64,000 nucleotides of DNA from Herbidospora mongoliensis (GTDB taxonomy: Bacteria; Actinomycetota; Actinomycetes; Streptosporangiales; Streptosporangiaceae): NCBI RefSeq assembly GCF_001570545.1, contig NZ_BBXD01000022.1, forward strand, positions 244,663-308,662. The letters run 5' to 3'. Below are positions 1 to 7,982 of this stretch, in pieces. The notes under the pieces were generated by a model. It saw only the letters and a list, made by a program, of their open reading frames with translations. It had not been told where the DNA came from and searched no databases. The position numbers were made by a program, and so were the translations under genes. The stretch's first letter is position 1. Every line of letters begins with the position of its first letter.

Positions 1-5
1 ATCAC

Positions 6-1547
6 GTGTTCGAGACGCTTTCCGACCGGCTGACTTCGGTCTTCTCCTCGCTCCGGTCCAAGGGCAGGCTTTCCGACGCCGACATCGACGCGACCTGCCG
101 TGAAATCCGCATCGCCCTGCTTGAGGCAGACGTCGCGCTGCCGGTGGTCAAGGACTTCGTGGCCCACGTCAAGGAACGGGCCAGGGGTGTCGAGGTCTCG
201 CAGGCGCTGAACCCGGCGCAGCAGGTCGTGAAGATCGTCAACGACGAGCTGATCGAGATCCTCGGCGGGGAGACCCGCCGCCTGCGCCTGGCCAAGACCC
301 CGCCGACGGTCATCATGCTGGCCGGTCTCCAGGGTGCCGGTAAGACCACCCTGGCCGGCAAGCTGGCCCGCTGGCTGCGCGACCAGAACCACGTGCCGCT
401 CCTGGTGGCCTGTGACCTCCAGCGTCCCAACGCGGTCCAGCAGCTCTCGGTCATGGCCGAGCGCGCCGGGGTCGCCGTCTACGCGCCCGAACCGGGCAAC
501 GGCGTCGGCGACCCGGTCGAGGTGGCCCGCCAGTCGATCGACCACGCCCGTCGTCAGCAGCACGACGTCGTCATCATCGACACCGCCGGCCGCCTGGGCA
601 TCGACCAGGAGCTGATGGCCCAGGCCGCCCACATCCGCGACGCGGTCAGCCCCGACGAGGTGCTGTTCGTGGTCGACGCCATGATCGGCCAAGACGCCGT
701 GACCACGGCGCAGGCCTTCATGGACGGGGTCGGCTTCGACGGGGTCGTGCTGACCAAGCTCGACGGCGACGCCCGCGGCGGCGCCGCCCTGTCGGTGCGG
801 CACATCACCGGTCGCCCGATCATGTTCGCCTCCACGGGCGAGAAACTCGAAGACTTCGACGCCTTCCACCCCGACCGCATGGCGGGCCGGATCCTCGACA
901 TGGGTGACATCCTCACCCTGATCGAGCAGGCGCAGCGCACGTTCGACGAGGCCGAAGCCACCAAGATGGCCGACAAGCTGGCCTCGGGCGACGACTTCAC
1001 CCTCGACGACTTCCTCGAGCAGATGATGATGGTCCGCAAGATGGGCCCCATCAAGAACCTGCTCGGCATGATGCCCGGCATGGGGCAGATGCGCGACCAG
1101 ATCAACCAGGTCGACGACAGGGACCTCGACCGGGTCGCCGCCATCATCCGGTCGATGACCCCGGGTGAGCGCGCCGAGCCGAAGATGATCAACGGTTCCC
1201 GGCGGGCCCGCATCGCGCGCGGCTCCGGCGTGAGCGTCACCGAGGTCAACGGCCTGGTGACCCGCTTCTTCGAGGCGCAGAAGATGATGAAGCGCATGTC
1301 GCAGGGCATCGGCATCCCCGGCATGCCGGGCGGGCGCGGGAAGCAGAAGCAGCAGAAGCCGAAGAAGGGCCGGCGCGTGAGCGGCGATCCCCGCAAGGCC
1401 GGTCTGCCGAAGGAACCCGCCGCCGACACTCCGGCCAAGCCGTCGGGCGGCATGCTGGGCAACCTCACTCCCGGCAGCCTGCCCAAGGGGCTGGAGCTGC
1501 CGCCGGGGTTCGACCCGTCGAAGTTCAAGCTGCCCGGGCAGAAGTAG
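6..1547 (+). CDS. ffh: Signal recognition particle protein Ffh (SRP54)
   Basis: SRP GTPase that binds signal sequences emerging from the ribosome and delivers them to FtsY at the membrane. 513 aa from a GTG start. The helical N domain is followed by the G domain with P-loop GLQGAGKTT (from residue 107), DTAGR (about 192) and TKLDGDARGG (about 250). A methionine-rich M domain follows (about 320-430, e.g. EQMMMVRKMGP). The last ~75 residues are a Lys/Pro/Gly-rich tail, common in actinobacterial Ffh. It heads the conserved ffh-rpsP-rimM-trmD-rplS order. Only five bases precede the start, so its promoter and ribosome-binding site lie outside the window. Confidence 0.97.
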   Translation: MFETLSDRLTSVFSSLRSKGRLSDADIDATCREIRIALLEADVALPVVKDFVAHVKERARGVEVSQALNPAQQVVKIVNDELIEILGGETRRLRLAKTPPTVIMLAGLQGAGKTTLAGKLARWLRDQNHVPLLVACDLQRPNAVQQLSVMAERAGVAVYAPEPGNGVGDPVEVARQSIDHARRQQHDVVIIDTAGRLGIDQELMAQAAHIRDAVSPDEVLFVVDAMIGQDAVTTAQAFMDGVGFDGVVLTKLDGDARGGAALSVRHITGRPIMFASTGEKLEDFDAFHPDRMAGRILDMGDILTLIEQAQRTFDEAEATKMADKLASGDDFTLDDFLEQMMMVRKMGPIKNLLGMMPGMGQMRDQINQVDDRDLDRVAAIIRSMTPGERAEPKMINGSRRARIARGSGVSVTEVNGLVTRFFEAQKMMKRMSQGIGIPGMPGGRGKQKQQKPKKGRRVSGDPRKAGLPKEPAADTPAKPSGGMLGNLTPGSLPKGLELPPGFDPSKFKLPGQK

Positions 1548-1704
1548 CCGCTTCGATCTGGCAGAATGTCATGTTGGAACATCGTGGTCCGGCGGGCGCC
1601 CTCTAACCCCCGCGTTCCACGCCTGTCCCTGGAGTGGCCGCCACTTCGTGCCCCACTCGATGTGACGCCGCTCATCCATTTTTGAAGCAGGAGAGACCAC
1701 ACCC

Positions 1705-2208
1705 GTGGCAGTCAAGATCAAGCTCAAGCGGCTCGGCATGATCCGCAACCCGCAGTACCGCATCGTCATCGCCGACAGCCGCACCAAGCGTGACGGCCGT
1801 GCGATCGAGGAGATCGGCCTGTACCACCCGAAGGAGCACCCCTCGCGCATCGAGGTCAACTCCGAGCGGGCACAGTACTGGCTGAGCGTCGGCGCGCAGC
1901 CGACCGAGCCGGTCATGAAGCTCCTCAAGCTCACCGGTGACTGGCAGAAGTACAAGGGCGAGGCCGCTCCGGCTCCGCTGCTCGTCGCCGAGCCTCCGGC
2001 CGACCGCCACGCCATCTACGAGGCCGCCGCCAGGGAGGCCCTGTCGAGCGAGCCCGCTTCCGCCGCCACCACGCAGCGGAAGAAGAAGGCTGAGCCCAAG
2101 GCTGAGGCCGAGCCCAAGGCTGAGGCCAAGCCCGAGGCCAAGGCCGAGCCCGTCGCCGAGGCACCCGCCGAGGCGCCCGCCGAGTCCGCATCGGAAACCG
2201 AGGCCTGA
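1705..2208 (+). CDS. rpsP: 30S ribosomal protein S16
   Basis: Small-subunit protein of the 16S rRNA 5' domain. 167 aa, GTG start, with a GCAGGAGAG Shine-Dalgarno stretch about 10 bases upstream. The first ~85 residues are the normal S16 fold ([19 protein letters not shown] near the N-terminus, then [11 protein letters not shown]). The remaining ~80 residues are an Ala/Glu/Lys/Pro-rich tail, much longer than the 80-90 aa bacterial protein but typical of high-GC actinomycetes. khpA begins one base after its stop, so the two are probably cotranscribed. A 157-base gap separates it from ffh. Confidence 0.97.
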   Translation: MAVKIKLKRLGMIRNPQYRIVIADSRTKRDGRAIEEIGLYHPKEHPSRIEVNSERAQYWLSVGAQPTEPVMKLLKLTGDWQKYKGEAAPAPLLVAEPPADRHAIYEAAAREALSSEPASAATTQRKKKAEPKAEAEPKAEAKPEAKAEPVAEAPAEAPAESASETEA

Positions 2209-2209
2209 C

Positions 2210-2452
2210 ATGCTCGAGGAGGCCCTCGAGCACCTGGTTAAGGGCATCGTCGAGCATCCTGACGAGGTCCGCGTTCGCGCGCGGAAGATCCGCACCGGGC
2301 GTGTCCTGGAGGTCCGGGTCCACCCCGAAGACCTCGGTAAGGTCATCGGTCGCGGGGGCCGCACGGCCAAGGCGTTGCGCACCGTCGTCAACGCCCTGTC
2401 CGACGGCAAATACGTGCGGGTCGACCTGGTCGACCTCACCGAGGCCCGCTAA
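2210..2452 (+). CDS. khpA: KH-domain RNA-binding protein KhpA
   Basis: 80-aa single-KH-domain protein of the KhpA/YlqC family, a small RNA-binding protein that pairs with KhpB in other Gram-positives and influences cell-envelope growth. The KH signature is visible as LGKVIGRGGRTAKALR, with the GxxG loop GRGG. Its ATG lies one base after the rpsP stop, the usual position of this gene between rpsP and rimM. A strong intrinsic terminator-like hairpin lies downstream, before rimM. Confidence 0.95.
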   Translation: MLEEALEHLVKGIVEHPDEVRVRARKIRTGRVLEVRVHPEDLGKVIGRGGRTAKALRTVVNALSDGKYVRVDLVDLTEAR

Positions 2453-2535
2453 GCGAGACGCTGCGAACCTGCCTAGAAAACAGGTTCGGTCGTGGTTCGC
2501 GCTGTGAATCTGCCTCAAAGCAGAGCATCCCGTCA

Positions 2536-2576
2536 TCCCGGGAGACCGTCACCGGTCTCCCGGGATCGTCGTTTTT
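2536..2576 (+). terminator. Intrinsic terminator between khpA and rimM
   Basis: Near-perfect 13-14 bp stem (TCCCGGGAGACCG with its complement) with a 3-4 base loop, followed by TCGTCGTTTTT. The T tract ends 14 bases before the rimM ATG, and the rimM Shine-Dalgarno GGAG follows directly. It should stop or attenuate rpsP-khpA transcription ahead of rimM-trmD. Confidence 0.8.
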
Positions 2577-2590
2577 CTGGAGAACCTCTT

Positions 2591-3103
2591 ATGCAGCTCG
2601 TCGTCGGCCGAATCGGCCGCCCCCACGGCATCCGCGGTGAGGTGACCGTCGAAGTCCGCACCGACGAGCCGGGGGAGCGCTTCGCTCCCGGCACCCGGCT
2701 GACCACCGACCCGGCCTCCCGGGGGCCGCTCGTCGTCGAGAACGCCCGCTGGCACAAGGGCATCCTGATGCTCGCGCTCGAAGGGGTCCGTGGCCGTGAG
2801 GCCGCCGAGGAGCTGCGCGACACGCTGATCGTCATCGACTCGGCCGACGTCACGCCCTCCGACGATCCCGACGAGTTCCACGACCACCAGCTCATCGGGC
2901 TGGTCGTCGTCTCCGTCGAGGGCGAGCCGCTGGGCGAGGTGTCCGACGTGCTGCACCACGGGCAGGACCTGCTGGTGGTCAAGCGTCCCGGTCGCGACGA
3001 CGCCTACGTGCCGTTCGTGAAGTCGCTGGTGCCCGACGTCGACCTCGCGGCAGGTCGGCTGGTCGTCGCCGCGCCGCCGGGTCTCTTCGACCTCGACGCC
3101 TGA
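2591..3103 (+). CDS. rimM: Ribosome maturation factor RimM
   Basis: 16S rRNA processing factor that binds S19 and helps mature the 30S head. 170 aa. The N-terminal RimM domain opens with QLVVGRIGRPHGIRGEVTV, and a C-terminal PRC-barrel region contains DHQLIGLVVVSVEG and YVPFVKSLVPDVDL. The ATG is chosen because GGAG lies just upstream and the protein then begins at the family's usual N-terminus; a longer in-frame reading would run through the terminator hairpin. trmD starts one base after the stop, as in most bacteria. Confidence 0.96.
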   Translation: MQLVVGRIGRPHGIRGEVTVEVRTDEPGERFAPGTRLTTDPASRGPLVVENARWHKGILMLALEGVRGREAAEELRDTLIVIDSADVTPSDDPDEFHDHQLIGLVVVSVEGEPLGEVSDVLHHGQDLLVVKRPGRDDAYVPFVKSLVPDVDLAAGRLVVAAPPGLFDLDA

Positions 3104-3104
3104 C

Positions 3105-3875
3105 ATGCGCATCGACGTCATCTCGATCTTCCCCGAGTACTTCGCGCCCCTCGACGTCTCCCTGATGGGCAAGGCGCGCGACAAGGGCATCCTCGACGTG
3201 CGCCTCCACCAGTTGCGGGAGTGGGCGCACGACGTACACAAGACCGTCGACGACACCCCCTATGGCGGCGGTCCCGGCATGGTCATGAAGCCGGAGATCT
3301 GGGGCGCGGCGATCGACGACGTGATCGCCTCCGAAGAGGCACTGCCGCGGATGATCGTGCCCACTCCGAGCGGCCGGCCGTTCACACAGGCCGTGGCGCT
3401 CGAATACGCCGCCGAGCCGTGGCTGCTGTTCGCGCCGGCCCGCTACGAGGGCATCGACAGTCGGGTCATGATCGAATATGGCACCCACCTGCGCCTCGAC
3501 GAGGTGTCCATCGGTGACTACGTGCTGGCGGGGGGCGAGGCGGCCGTGCTGGTCATGATCGAGGCCGTCGCCCGGCTGCTGCCCGGCGTGCTCGGCAACG
3601 CGGTCTCGGCCACCGACGACTCCTTCGCGCCCGGCGCGATGGAGAACCTGCTCGAAGGGCCGGTGTTCACCAAGCCGCCGGTGTGGCGCGACCACGAGGT
3701 GCCCGAGATCCTGCTCTCCGGCCACCACGGGAAGATCGCGCGCTGGCGCCGGGACCAGGCGCTGCGCCGGACCCTGCAGAAGCGGCCCGAGCTGATCGAG
3801 CGCGGCGACCTGTCGGCCGCCGACCTCAAGACCCTTGACACGTTTCGCGCCGATGGCGATCCTGTGGCAGACTGA
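3105..3875 (+). CDS. trmD: tRNA (guanine-N1)-methyltransferase TrmD
   Basis: SPOUT-class methyltransferase that makes m1G37 in tRNAs reading CNN and GNN codons, preventing +1 frameshifts. 256 aa, usual length. Family features are visible in order: RIDVISIFPEYF at the N-terminus, DDTPYGGGPGMVMKPE, YEGIDSRV, and the knot region SIGDYVLAGGEAAVLVMIEA that binds S-adenosylmethionine. The C-terminal helical domain contains LLSGHHGKIARWRR. It sits one base after rimM and 119 bases before rplS. Confidence 0.97.
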   Translation: MRIDVISIFPEYFAPLDVSLMGKARDKGILDVRLHQLREWAHDVHKTVDDTPYGGGPGMVMKPEIWGAAIDDVIASEEALPRMIVPTPSGRPFTQAVALEYAAEPWLLFAPARYEGIDSRVMIEYGTHLRLDEVSIGDYVLAGGEAAVLVMIEAVARLLPGVLGNAVSATDDSFAPGAMENLLEGPVFTKPPVWRDHEVPEILLSGHHGKIARWRRDQALRRTLQKRPELIERGDLSAADLKTLDTFRADGDPVAD

Positions 3876-3994
3876 AGCGCCGAATGCCTGCCGTTCGCAG
3901 GTTAGTCGTGCCCGCGTCCTTCTCGACGCCCCATCTCGCAGGGGACGGACGGACCTCCGGGTGTTCTTTCTCCAACTGATGAGGAACCTCAGTC

Positions 3995-4357
3995 ATGCAC
4001 ACGCAGATCCAGGCGCTTGAGAAGGCTGCCCTCCGCAGCGACATCCCCGCGTTCCGTCCGGGCGACACGCTCGAAGTGCACGTCCGCGTCATCGAGGGCA
4101 ACCGCTCTCGTATCCAGGTCTTCAAGGGCTTCGTGCTGCGCCGCCAGAACGGTGGTCTCCGTGAGACGTTCACCGTTCGCAAGATCAGCTACGGCGTCGG
4201 AGTCGAGCGTACTTTCCCGGTTCACAGCCCGGTGATCGAGAAGATCGCGTTGGTGACCCGTGGCGACGTCCGCCGCGCCAAGCTCTACTACATGCGCGAC
4301 CTGCGCGGTAAGGCCGCCCGCATCCGCGAGCGCCGCGACGCCCTGCCCGCGAAGTAA
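3995..4357 (+). CDS. rplS: 50S ribosomal protein L19
   Basis: Large-subunit protein at the 30S-50S interface. 120 aa, with the family motifs [29 protein letters not shown] and [11 protein letters not shown], ending [18 protein letters not shown]. The ATG has GAGGAAC about 8 bases upstream. Followed by a canonical intrinsic terminator, so it ends the rimM-trmD-rplS unit. The 119-base leader probably contains its own promoter, but no well-spaced -35/-10 pair is clear. Confidence 0.97.
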   Translation: MHTQIQALEKAALRSDIPAFRPGDTLEVHVRVIEGNRSRIQVFKGFVLRRQNGGLRETFTVRKISYGVGVERTFPVHSPVIEKIALVTRGDVRRAKLYYMRDLRGKAARIRERRDALPAK

Positions 4358-4373
4358 GCGGTCAAAAGCGTTG

Positions 4374-4410
4374 AAGCCCGTGCCTGCCAGGCACGGGCTT
4401 TCGCAGTTTT
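4374..4410 (+). terminator. Intrinsic terminator after rplS
   Basis: GC-rich stem AAGCCCGTGCC / GGCACGGGCTT with loop TGCCA, followed by TCGCAGTTTT, 17 bases after the rplS stop. It separates the ribosomal-protein unit from the signal peptidase genes. Confidence 0.85.
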
Positions 4411-4517
4411 GGGGAGTGGAAGCCGAGTCGGCGACGTCGCGTACTGTGACCATGATTTAGGCTCGTCTAGGCGCGCGTAGGCGCGCCGCATCACTTGACT
4501 TCCCAGACCAGGACGGG

Positions 4518-5327
4518 GTGGACGTGGTCGCCGAAGACACCCATCAGAACGCCAAGCCCGGCAAGGACAAGAAGGGCTCGTTCTGGCGTGAGCTGCCAGT
4601 CCTGATCGTGGTGGCGCTGGTGTTGGCCCTGCTCATCAAGTCATTCGTGGTCCAGGCGTTCTACATCCCGTCGGAGTCGATGGAGAACACCCTCCTGAAG
4701 AACGACCGGGTCCTGGTCAACAAGCTCGTCTACCGCGTCCGCGACATCGAGCGCGGCGACGTCGTGGTCTTCTCCGGCGTCGACTCCTGGGCCGGCGAGG
4801 CCGAGTTCGCGCCGCCCGCCAACCCGATCGCCGGGTTCTTCCGCTGGGTCGGCACCGCGTTCGGCGTGGTCCCCGGCGAGAAGGACTACATCAAGCGCGT
4901 CATCGGCGTCCCCGGCGACAAGGTCAAGTGCTGCGACGCCAAGGGCCGCATCACCGTCAACGGCGTCCCTCTCGACGAGGAGAGTTATCTCTATCCGGGC
5001 GACGTCCCGTCGCTGGGCAACTTCGAGATCGACGTGGCCCCCGGCCGCCTGTGGGTCATGGGCGACCACCGCTCCGTCTCGCTCGACTCGCGCGCCCACG
5101 GCGGCGACCCGGGTGGCGGCGCCATCCCGATCGACCAGGTCATCGGCCGTGCGTTCGTGAAGGTCTGGCCGTTCGACCGGGCCGGGATCCTGCCGATCCC
5201 CGAAACGTTCGGCCAGAAGGGCCTGGTCGCCGCCGCGGCGTCCTCCGACGCCGTCCCGCTGCTGCTGGGCTTCGCCGGGGTGTTCCCGCTCTGGGCGCTT
5301 AGGCGCCGCATACGCGTCAAGCGGTAG
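4518..5327 (+). CDS. lepB: Type I signal peptidase (first of two), with C-terminal membrane segment
   Basis: Membrane-anchored leader peptidase that cleaves Sec/Tat signal peptides on the outer face of the membrane. 269 aa. A Lys-rich cytoplasmic start is followed by one membrane helix (residues ~27-45), catalytic Ser54 in IPSESMENT and catalytic Lys126 in YIKRVIGVPGDKV; MGDHR.S.DSR lies near residue 178. A second hydrophobic segment and a basic end (LRRRIRVKR) give it a C-terminal anchor absent from its neighbour. GTG start. lepB-2 begins 11 bases later, so the two are likely cotranscribed paralogues. Confidence 0.95.
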   Translation: MDVVAEDTHQNAKPGKDKKGSFWRELPVLIVVALVLALLIKSFVVQAFYIPSESMENTLLKNDRVLVNKLVYRVRDIERGDVVVFSGVDSWAGEAEFAPPANPIAGFFRWVGTAFGVVPGEKDYIKRVIGVPGDKVKCCDAKGRITVNGVPLDEESYLYPGDVPSLGNFEIDVAPGRLWVMGDHRSVSLDSRAHGGDPGGGAIPIDQVIGRAFVKVWPFDRAGILPIPETFGQKGLVAAAASSDAVPLLLGFAGVFPLWALRRRIRVKR

Positions 5328-5338
5328 TCTTTCCGCCC

Positions 5339-5956
5339 GTGGCCGTCGCAGAAGAAGAGACCAATTCCTCCGGCACGCCGGAGGATTCCGGTAAGCCGGA
5401 GAAAAAGAAGAAGTCAGCCCTCCGGGAAACGATCACGTTCACGATCGGTGGCGTGATCGTCGCCCTCCTGGTCCACTTCTTCGTGATGCGGTCGTTCTGG
5501 ATCCCATCGGAGTCGATGGAGAACACCCTGCTGGTCAACGACCGCGTGGTGGTCCTCCAGTTCGGCTCGATCGACCGGGGCGACATCGTGGTCTTCAAGG
5601 GCTGGGACGGCGAGGACACGATCAAGCGCGTGATCGGCAAGGGCGGCGACACCGTGAAATGCTGCGACGCCCAGCGCCACATCACCGTCAACGGCACGCC
5701 GATCGACGAAGAGGGCAAATACCTCTACCCCGGCGACTACCCCGGCCGAACCTTCGAGGTGAAGGTGCCGGCGGGACGCCTGTGGCTGATGGGAGACCAC
5801 CGTTCCAACTCGATGGACTCCCGCGCTTACATGGACGACGAGTTCAAGGGCACGATCTCCGAAGACGACGTCATCGGCTTCGCCTTCGCTCGTTATTGGC
5901 CACTTGACCGGCTCAGTCTCATATCGCAGCCGGAGACCTTCTCCAACGTCCGGTGA
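5339..5956 (+). CDS. lepB: Type I signal peptidase (second of two)
   Basis: 205-aa paralogue of the preceding gene with a single N-terminal membrane helix (residues ~31-50). Catalytic Ser59 lies in IPSESMENT and Lys96 in [16 protein letters not shown]; the conserved box [12 protein letters not shown] follows. It lacks the long insert and C-terminal helix of the first copy. GTG start. Tandem type I signal peptidases are common in secretion-heavy actinomycetes, and this window itself encodes several secreted enzymes. rnhB follows after 22 bases. Confidence 0.95.
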   Translation: MAVAEEETNSSGTPEDSGKPEKKKKSALRETITFTIGGVIVALLVHFFVMRSFWIPSESMENTLLVNDRVVVLQFGSIDRGDIVVFKGWDGEDTIKRVIGKGGDTVKCCDAQRHITVNGTPIDEEGKYLYPGDYPGRTFEVKVPAGRLWLMGDHRSNSMDSRAYMDDEFKGTISEDDVIGFAFARYWPLDRLSLISQPETFSNVR

Positions 5957-5978
5957 TGGGGCGTACGCTGCTTCTGTC

Positions 5979-6686
5979 ATGACAGTTGCCTATCGTCCAC
6001 GCCCGAGCGTGGTCCGCCGTGACTCTGGCCTCTACGGCTATGAGCGCGCCCTGGCCCGCCGGGGCCTTCAGCCCGTCGCCGGCGTCGACGAGGCAGGCCG
6101 TGGCGCCTGCGCGGGCCCGCTGGTCGTCGCCGCGGTGGTCCTCGGGCGCGAGATCGACGGCATCAACGACTCCAAACTGCTGACCCAGGCCCGCCGCGAG
6201 GAATATCACGCCAAGATCATGGCGACCGCGAAGGCCGTCAGCGTCGTCGTCATCCCGCCCACCGAGATCGACCAGCGCGGCCTCCACAAGTGCAACGTGG
6301 CGGGAATGCGCCGGGCGGTCGCCGGGTTGGGTCTCACGCCCGGATACATCCTGACCGACGGATTCCCGGTCCCCGGCCTCCCCGCGCCGTCACTGGCCGT
6401 CTGGAAGGGTGACCAGGTGGCCGCCTGCATAGCGGCCGCGTCGATCGTTGCGAAGGTGACCCGGGACCGCATGATGACAACCCTGCACGAAACATTCCCC
6501 CAATACGGTTTCGCCGGGCACAAGGGTTACGTGACCAGAGACCACCGGGCGGCCCTCGCTCACCACGGGCCAACCCAGCACCATAGGTTCTCGTTCGTGA
6601 CAGTGGCTCGGACGATGCCGGGTATGAGGATGCGGGAGAATGAACCAGGGGCCGAAACGGGGTTGGGAACAGGAGGGCCGGAATGA
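5979..6686 (+). CDS. rnhB: Ribonuclease HII
   Basis: Removes ribonucleotides from DNA:RNA hybrids by cutting 5' of the ribonucleotide. 235 aa from the ATG opening [11 protein letters not shown]. The catalytic acidic pair is in [17 protein letters not shown] (DEAGRG), with further conserved blocks [20 protein letters not shown] and [10 protein letters not shown] longer in-frame start exists upstream but would overlap lepB-2. The stop overlaps the next gene as ATGA, so translation is probably coupled. Confidence 0.96.
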   Translation: MTVAYRPRPSVVRRDSGLYGYERALARRGLQPVAGVDEAGRGACAGPLVVAAVVLGREIDGINDSKLLTQARREEYHAKIMATAKAVSVVVIPPTEIDQRGLHKCNVAGMRRAVAGLGLTPGYILTDGFPVPGLPAPSLAVWKGDQVAACIAAASIVAKVTRDRMMTTLHETFPQYGFAGHKGYVTRDHRAALAHHGPTQHHRFSFVTVARTMPGMRMRENEPGAETGLGTGGPE

Positions 6687-7006
6687 GCGCGGAGGATCTC
6701 GAGAAGTACGAGACCGAGATGGAGCTGCAGCTCTACCGCGAGTACCGCGATGTGGTCGGTCTGTTCACGTACGTCGTCGAAACCGAACGTCGGTTCTACC
6801 TGACGAACTCGGTCGACATGGAGGTGCGCACCGCGGAGAACGGCGAAGTGTTCTTCGACGTGAAGATGCAGGACGCATGGGTGTGGGACATGTATCGACC
6901 GGCGCGATTCGTGAAGAACGTGCGAGTGGTGACGTTCAAGGACGTGAACGTCGAAGAGCTCGCCAAGCCTGATCTGGAGATGCCCAAGGAGGGCTTCTCC
7001 AGCTGA
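6683..7006 (+). CDS. DUF2469 family protein
   Basis: 107-aa acidic cytoplasmic protein of a family conserved across Actinobacteria next to rnhB and of unknown function. Recognised from [20 protein letters not shown], the central NSVDMEVRT and the aromatic block [19 protein letters not shown]. No catalytic motif, membrane helix or signal peptide is visible. It overlaps rnhB by four bases and is followed by a strong terminator, so it ends this transcription unit. Confidence 0.93.
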   Translation: MSAEDLEKYETEMELQLYREYRDVVGLFTYVVETERRFYLTNSVDMEVRTAENGEVFFDVKMQDAWVWDMYRPARFVKNVRVVTFKDVNVEELAKPDLEMPKEGFSS

Positions 7007-7021
7007 GCTGCCTGCTTTCAA

Positions 7022-7050
7022 GGGCCGGGTCCATTGGACCCGGCCCTTTT
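7022..7050 (+). terminator. Intrinsic terminator after the DUF2469 gene
   Basis: Perfect 11-bp stem GGGCCGGGTCC / GGACCCGGCCC with loop ATT, followed by TTTT. Confidence 0.87.
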
Positions 7051-7104
7051 GGTTTTCCACAGGGCGCGGCTCGGGGCGTTTTCGGCCTGGGCGGGTCTGC
7101 GAGC

Positions 7105-7467
7105 GTGGGGCGCATGGGGGCGAAGGACGAACTCGGGCGGGCCGGCGAGCAGATGGCGGCTACCTATCTGGTCGAGAAGGGGCTGGAGATCCTCGACCGC
7201 AACTGGCGCTGCCGCGACGGCGAGATCGACATCGTGGCCCGGGAGGGCGCGGTGCTCGTGGTGGTCGAGGTGCGGACACGGTCTTCTGATGCGCGAGGGT
7301 CGGCGTTCGCGTCGGTGACGGAGGCGAAGCTGGCGCGGCTTCGGCGGCTGGGAGCGCGGTGGCGGGCGGGGCGGTTCGAGCGGTTCGCGTCGGTGCGGGT
7401 TGATGTGGTGGCGCTGGACGGGTTCGCGGGGACCTTCTCGGTCCGCTGGGAGAAGGGGGTGTTCTGA
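7105..7467 (+). CDS. YraN family (UPF0102) endonuclease-like protein
   Basis: 120-aa protein of the YraN/UPF0102 family, which has a restriction-endonuclease-like fold. The core [22 protein letters not shown] carries the D/E..VEVK-like active-site pattern, here ending VEVR. The N-terminus [25 protein letters not shown] is typical. The GTG start used here or an ATG nine bases later are both possible. Its usual partner comM lies unusually far downstream (515 bases); normally the two nearly touch. Confidence 0.9.
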   Translation: MGRMGAKDELGRAGEQMAATYLVEKGLEILDRNWRCRDGEIDIVAREGAVLVVVEVRTRSSDARGSAFASVTEAKLARLRRLGARWRAGRFERFASVRVDVVALDGFAGTFSVRWEKGVF

Positions 7468-7982
7468 TGGCTGATCGGGTGGTTCGTCGCGGCAGCTTTG
7501 GCTTGACTTACGAGTGGTTTTTCCCTTTACCGCAGCTGGACCGCGTTGGTGCGAGTAGTGGATGTGATGCCGCCGCAGGACACCCAGCTGGTGCCGATGG
7601 ATTCAGTGAGGCGAGCGGCCACGTCGATGGTCACTGTGCGGGCGTGGTCTGGTCGGCAGAGTTGGCGGCGTCGGGCCAGGCTGCGCCATTGGCCTCGTGA
7701 TTCTGCGCCGGTCGGTTGCGAGGCGGAGAAGGTCCTCTACCGCCGGGTTGTCGCGGTCATCGGTGGTCGCCGGGCCGGGTCTGTGGCAGTGCACCGAGAT
7801 CCGTCCCGCGAGCTGCGTCGCGCGGAGTCGAGGCGTTCGGGGGTTCGCGTCCTCTTCCGGCTGTCCGTTCGGCGGCGCGTGGTTGAGGCCTTCTTGTTGT
7901 CGCGGGTGAGTGTGCTTTCCGGTCTCCGCCTGGGTGATCGAGGTTTCGGGGTGCCTTCGGTGGAAGGCGTGAGGGGTGTTCT
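7468..7982 (+). other. 515-base non-coding or degenerate stretch between yraN and comM
   Basis: No convincing protein is seen. A 77-codon frame (7467-7700) starts in a TGATG overlap with the yraN stop, but its composition resembles no family and it stops well short of comM. Other frames have Arg/Val-rich shadow-like products. Near-identical short words flank the stretch: GGGGTGTTCTGATGGCT at the yraN end and GGGGTGTTCTATGCCT at the comM start. This would fit an insertion that duplicated the old junction. Confidence 0.5.

Noticed and set aside
3835..3873. TTGACA followed by CAGACT as a promoter for rplS
   Set aside because: The spacing is 27 bases, too long for a sigma-70-type promoter.
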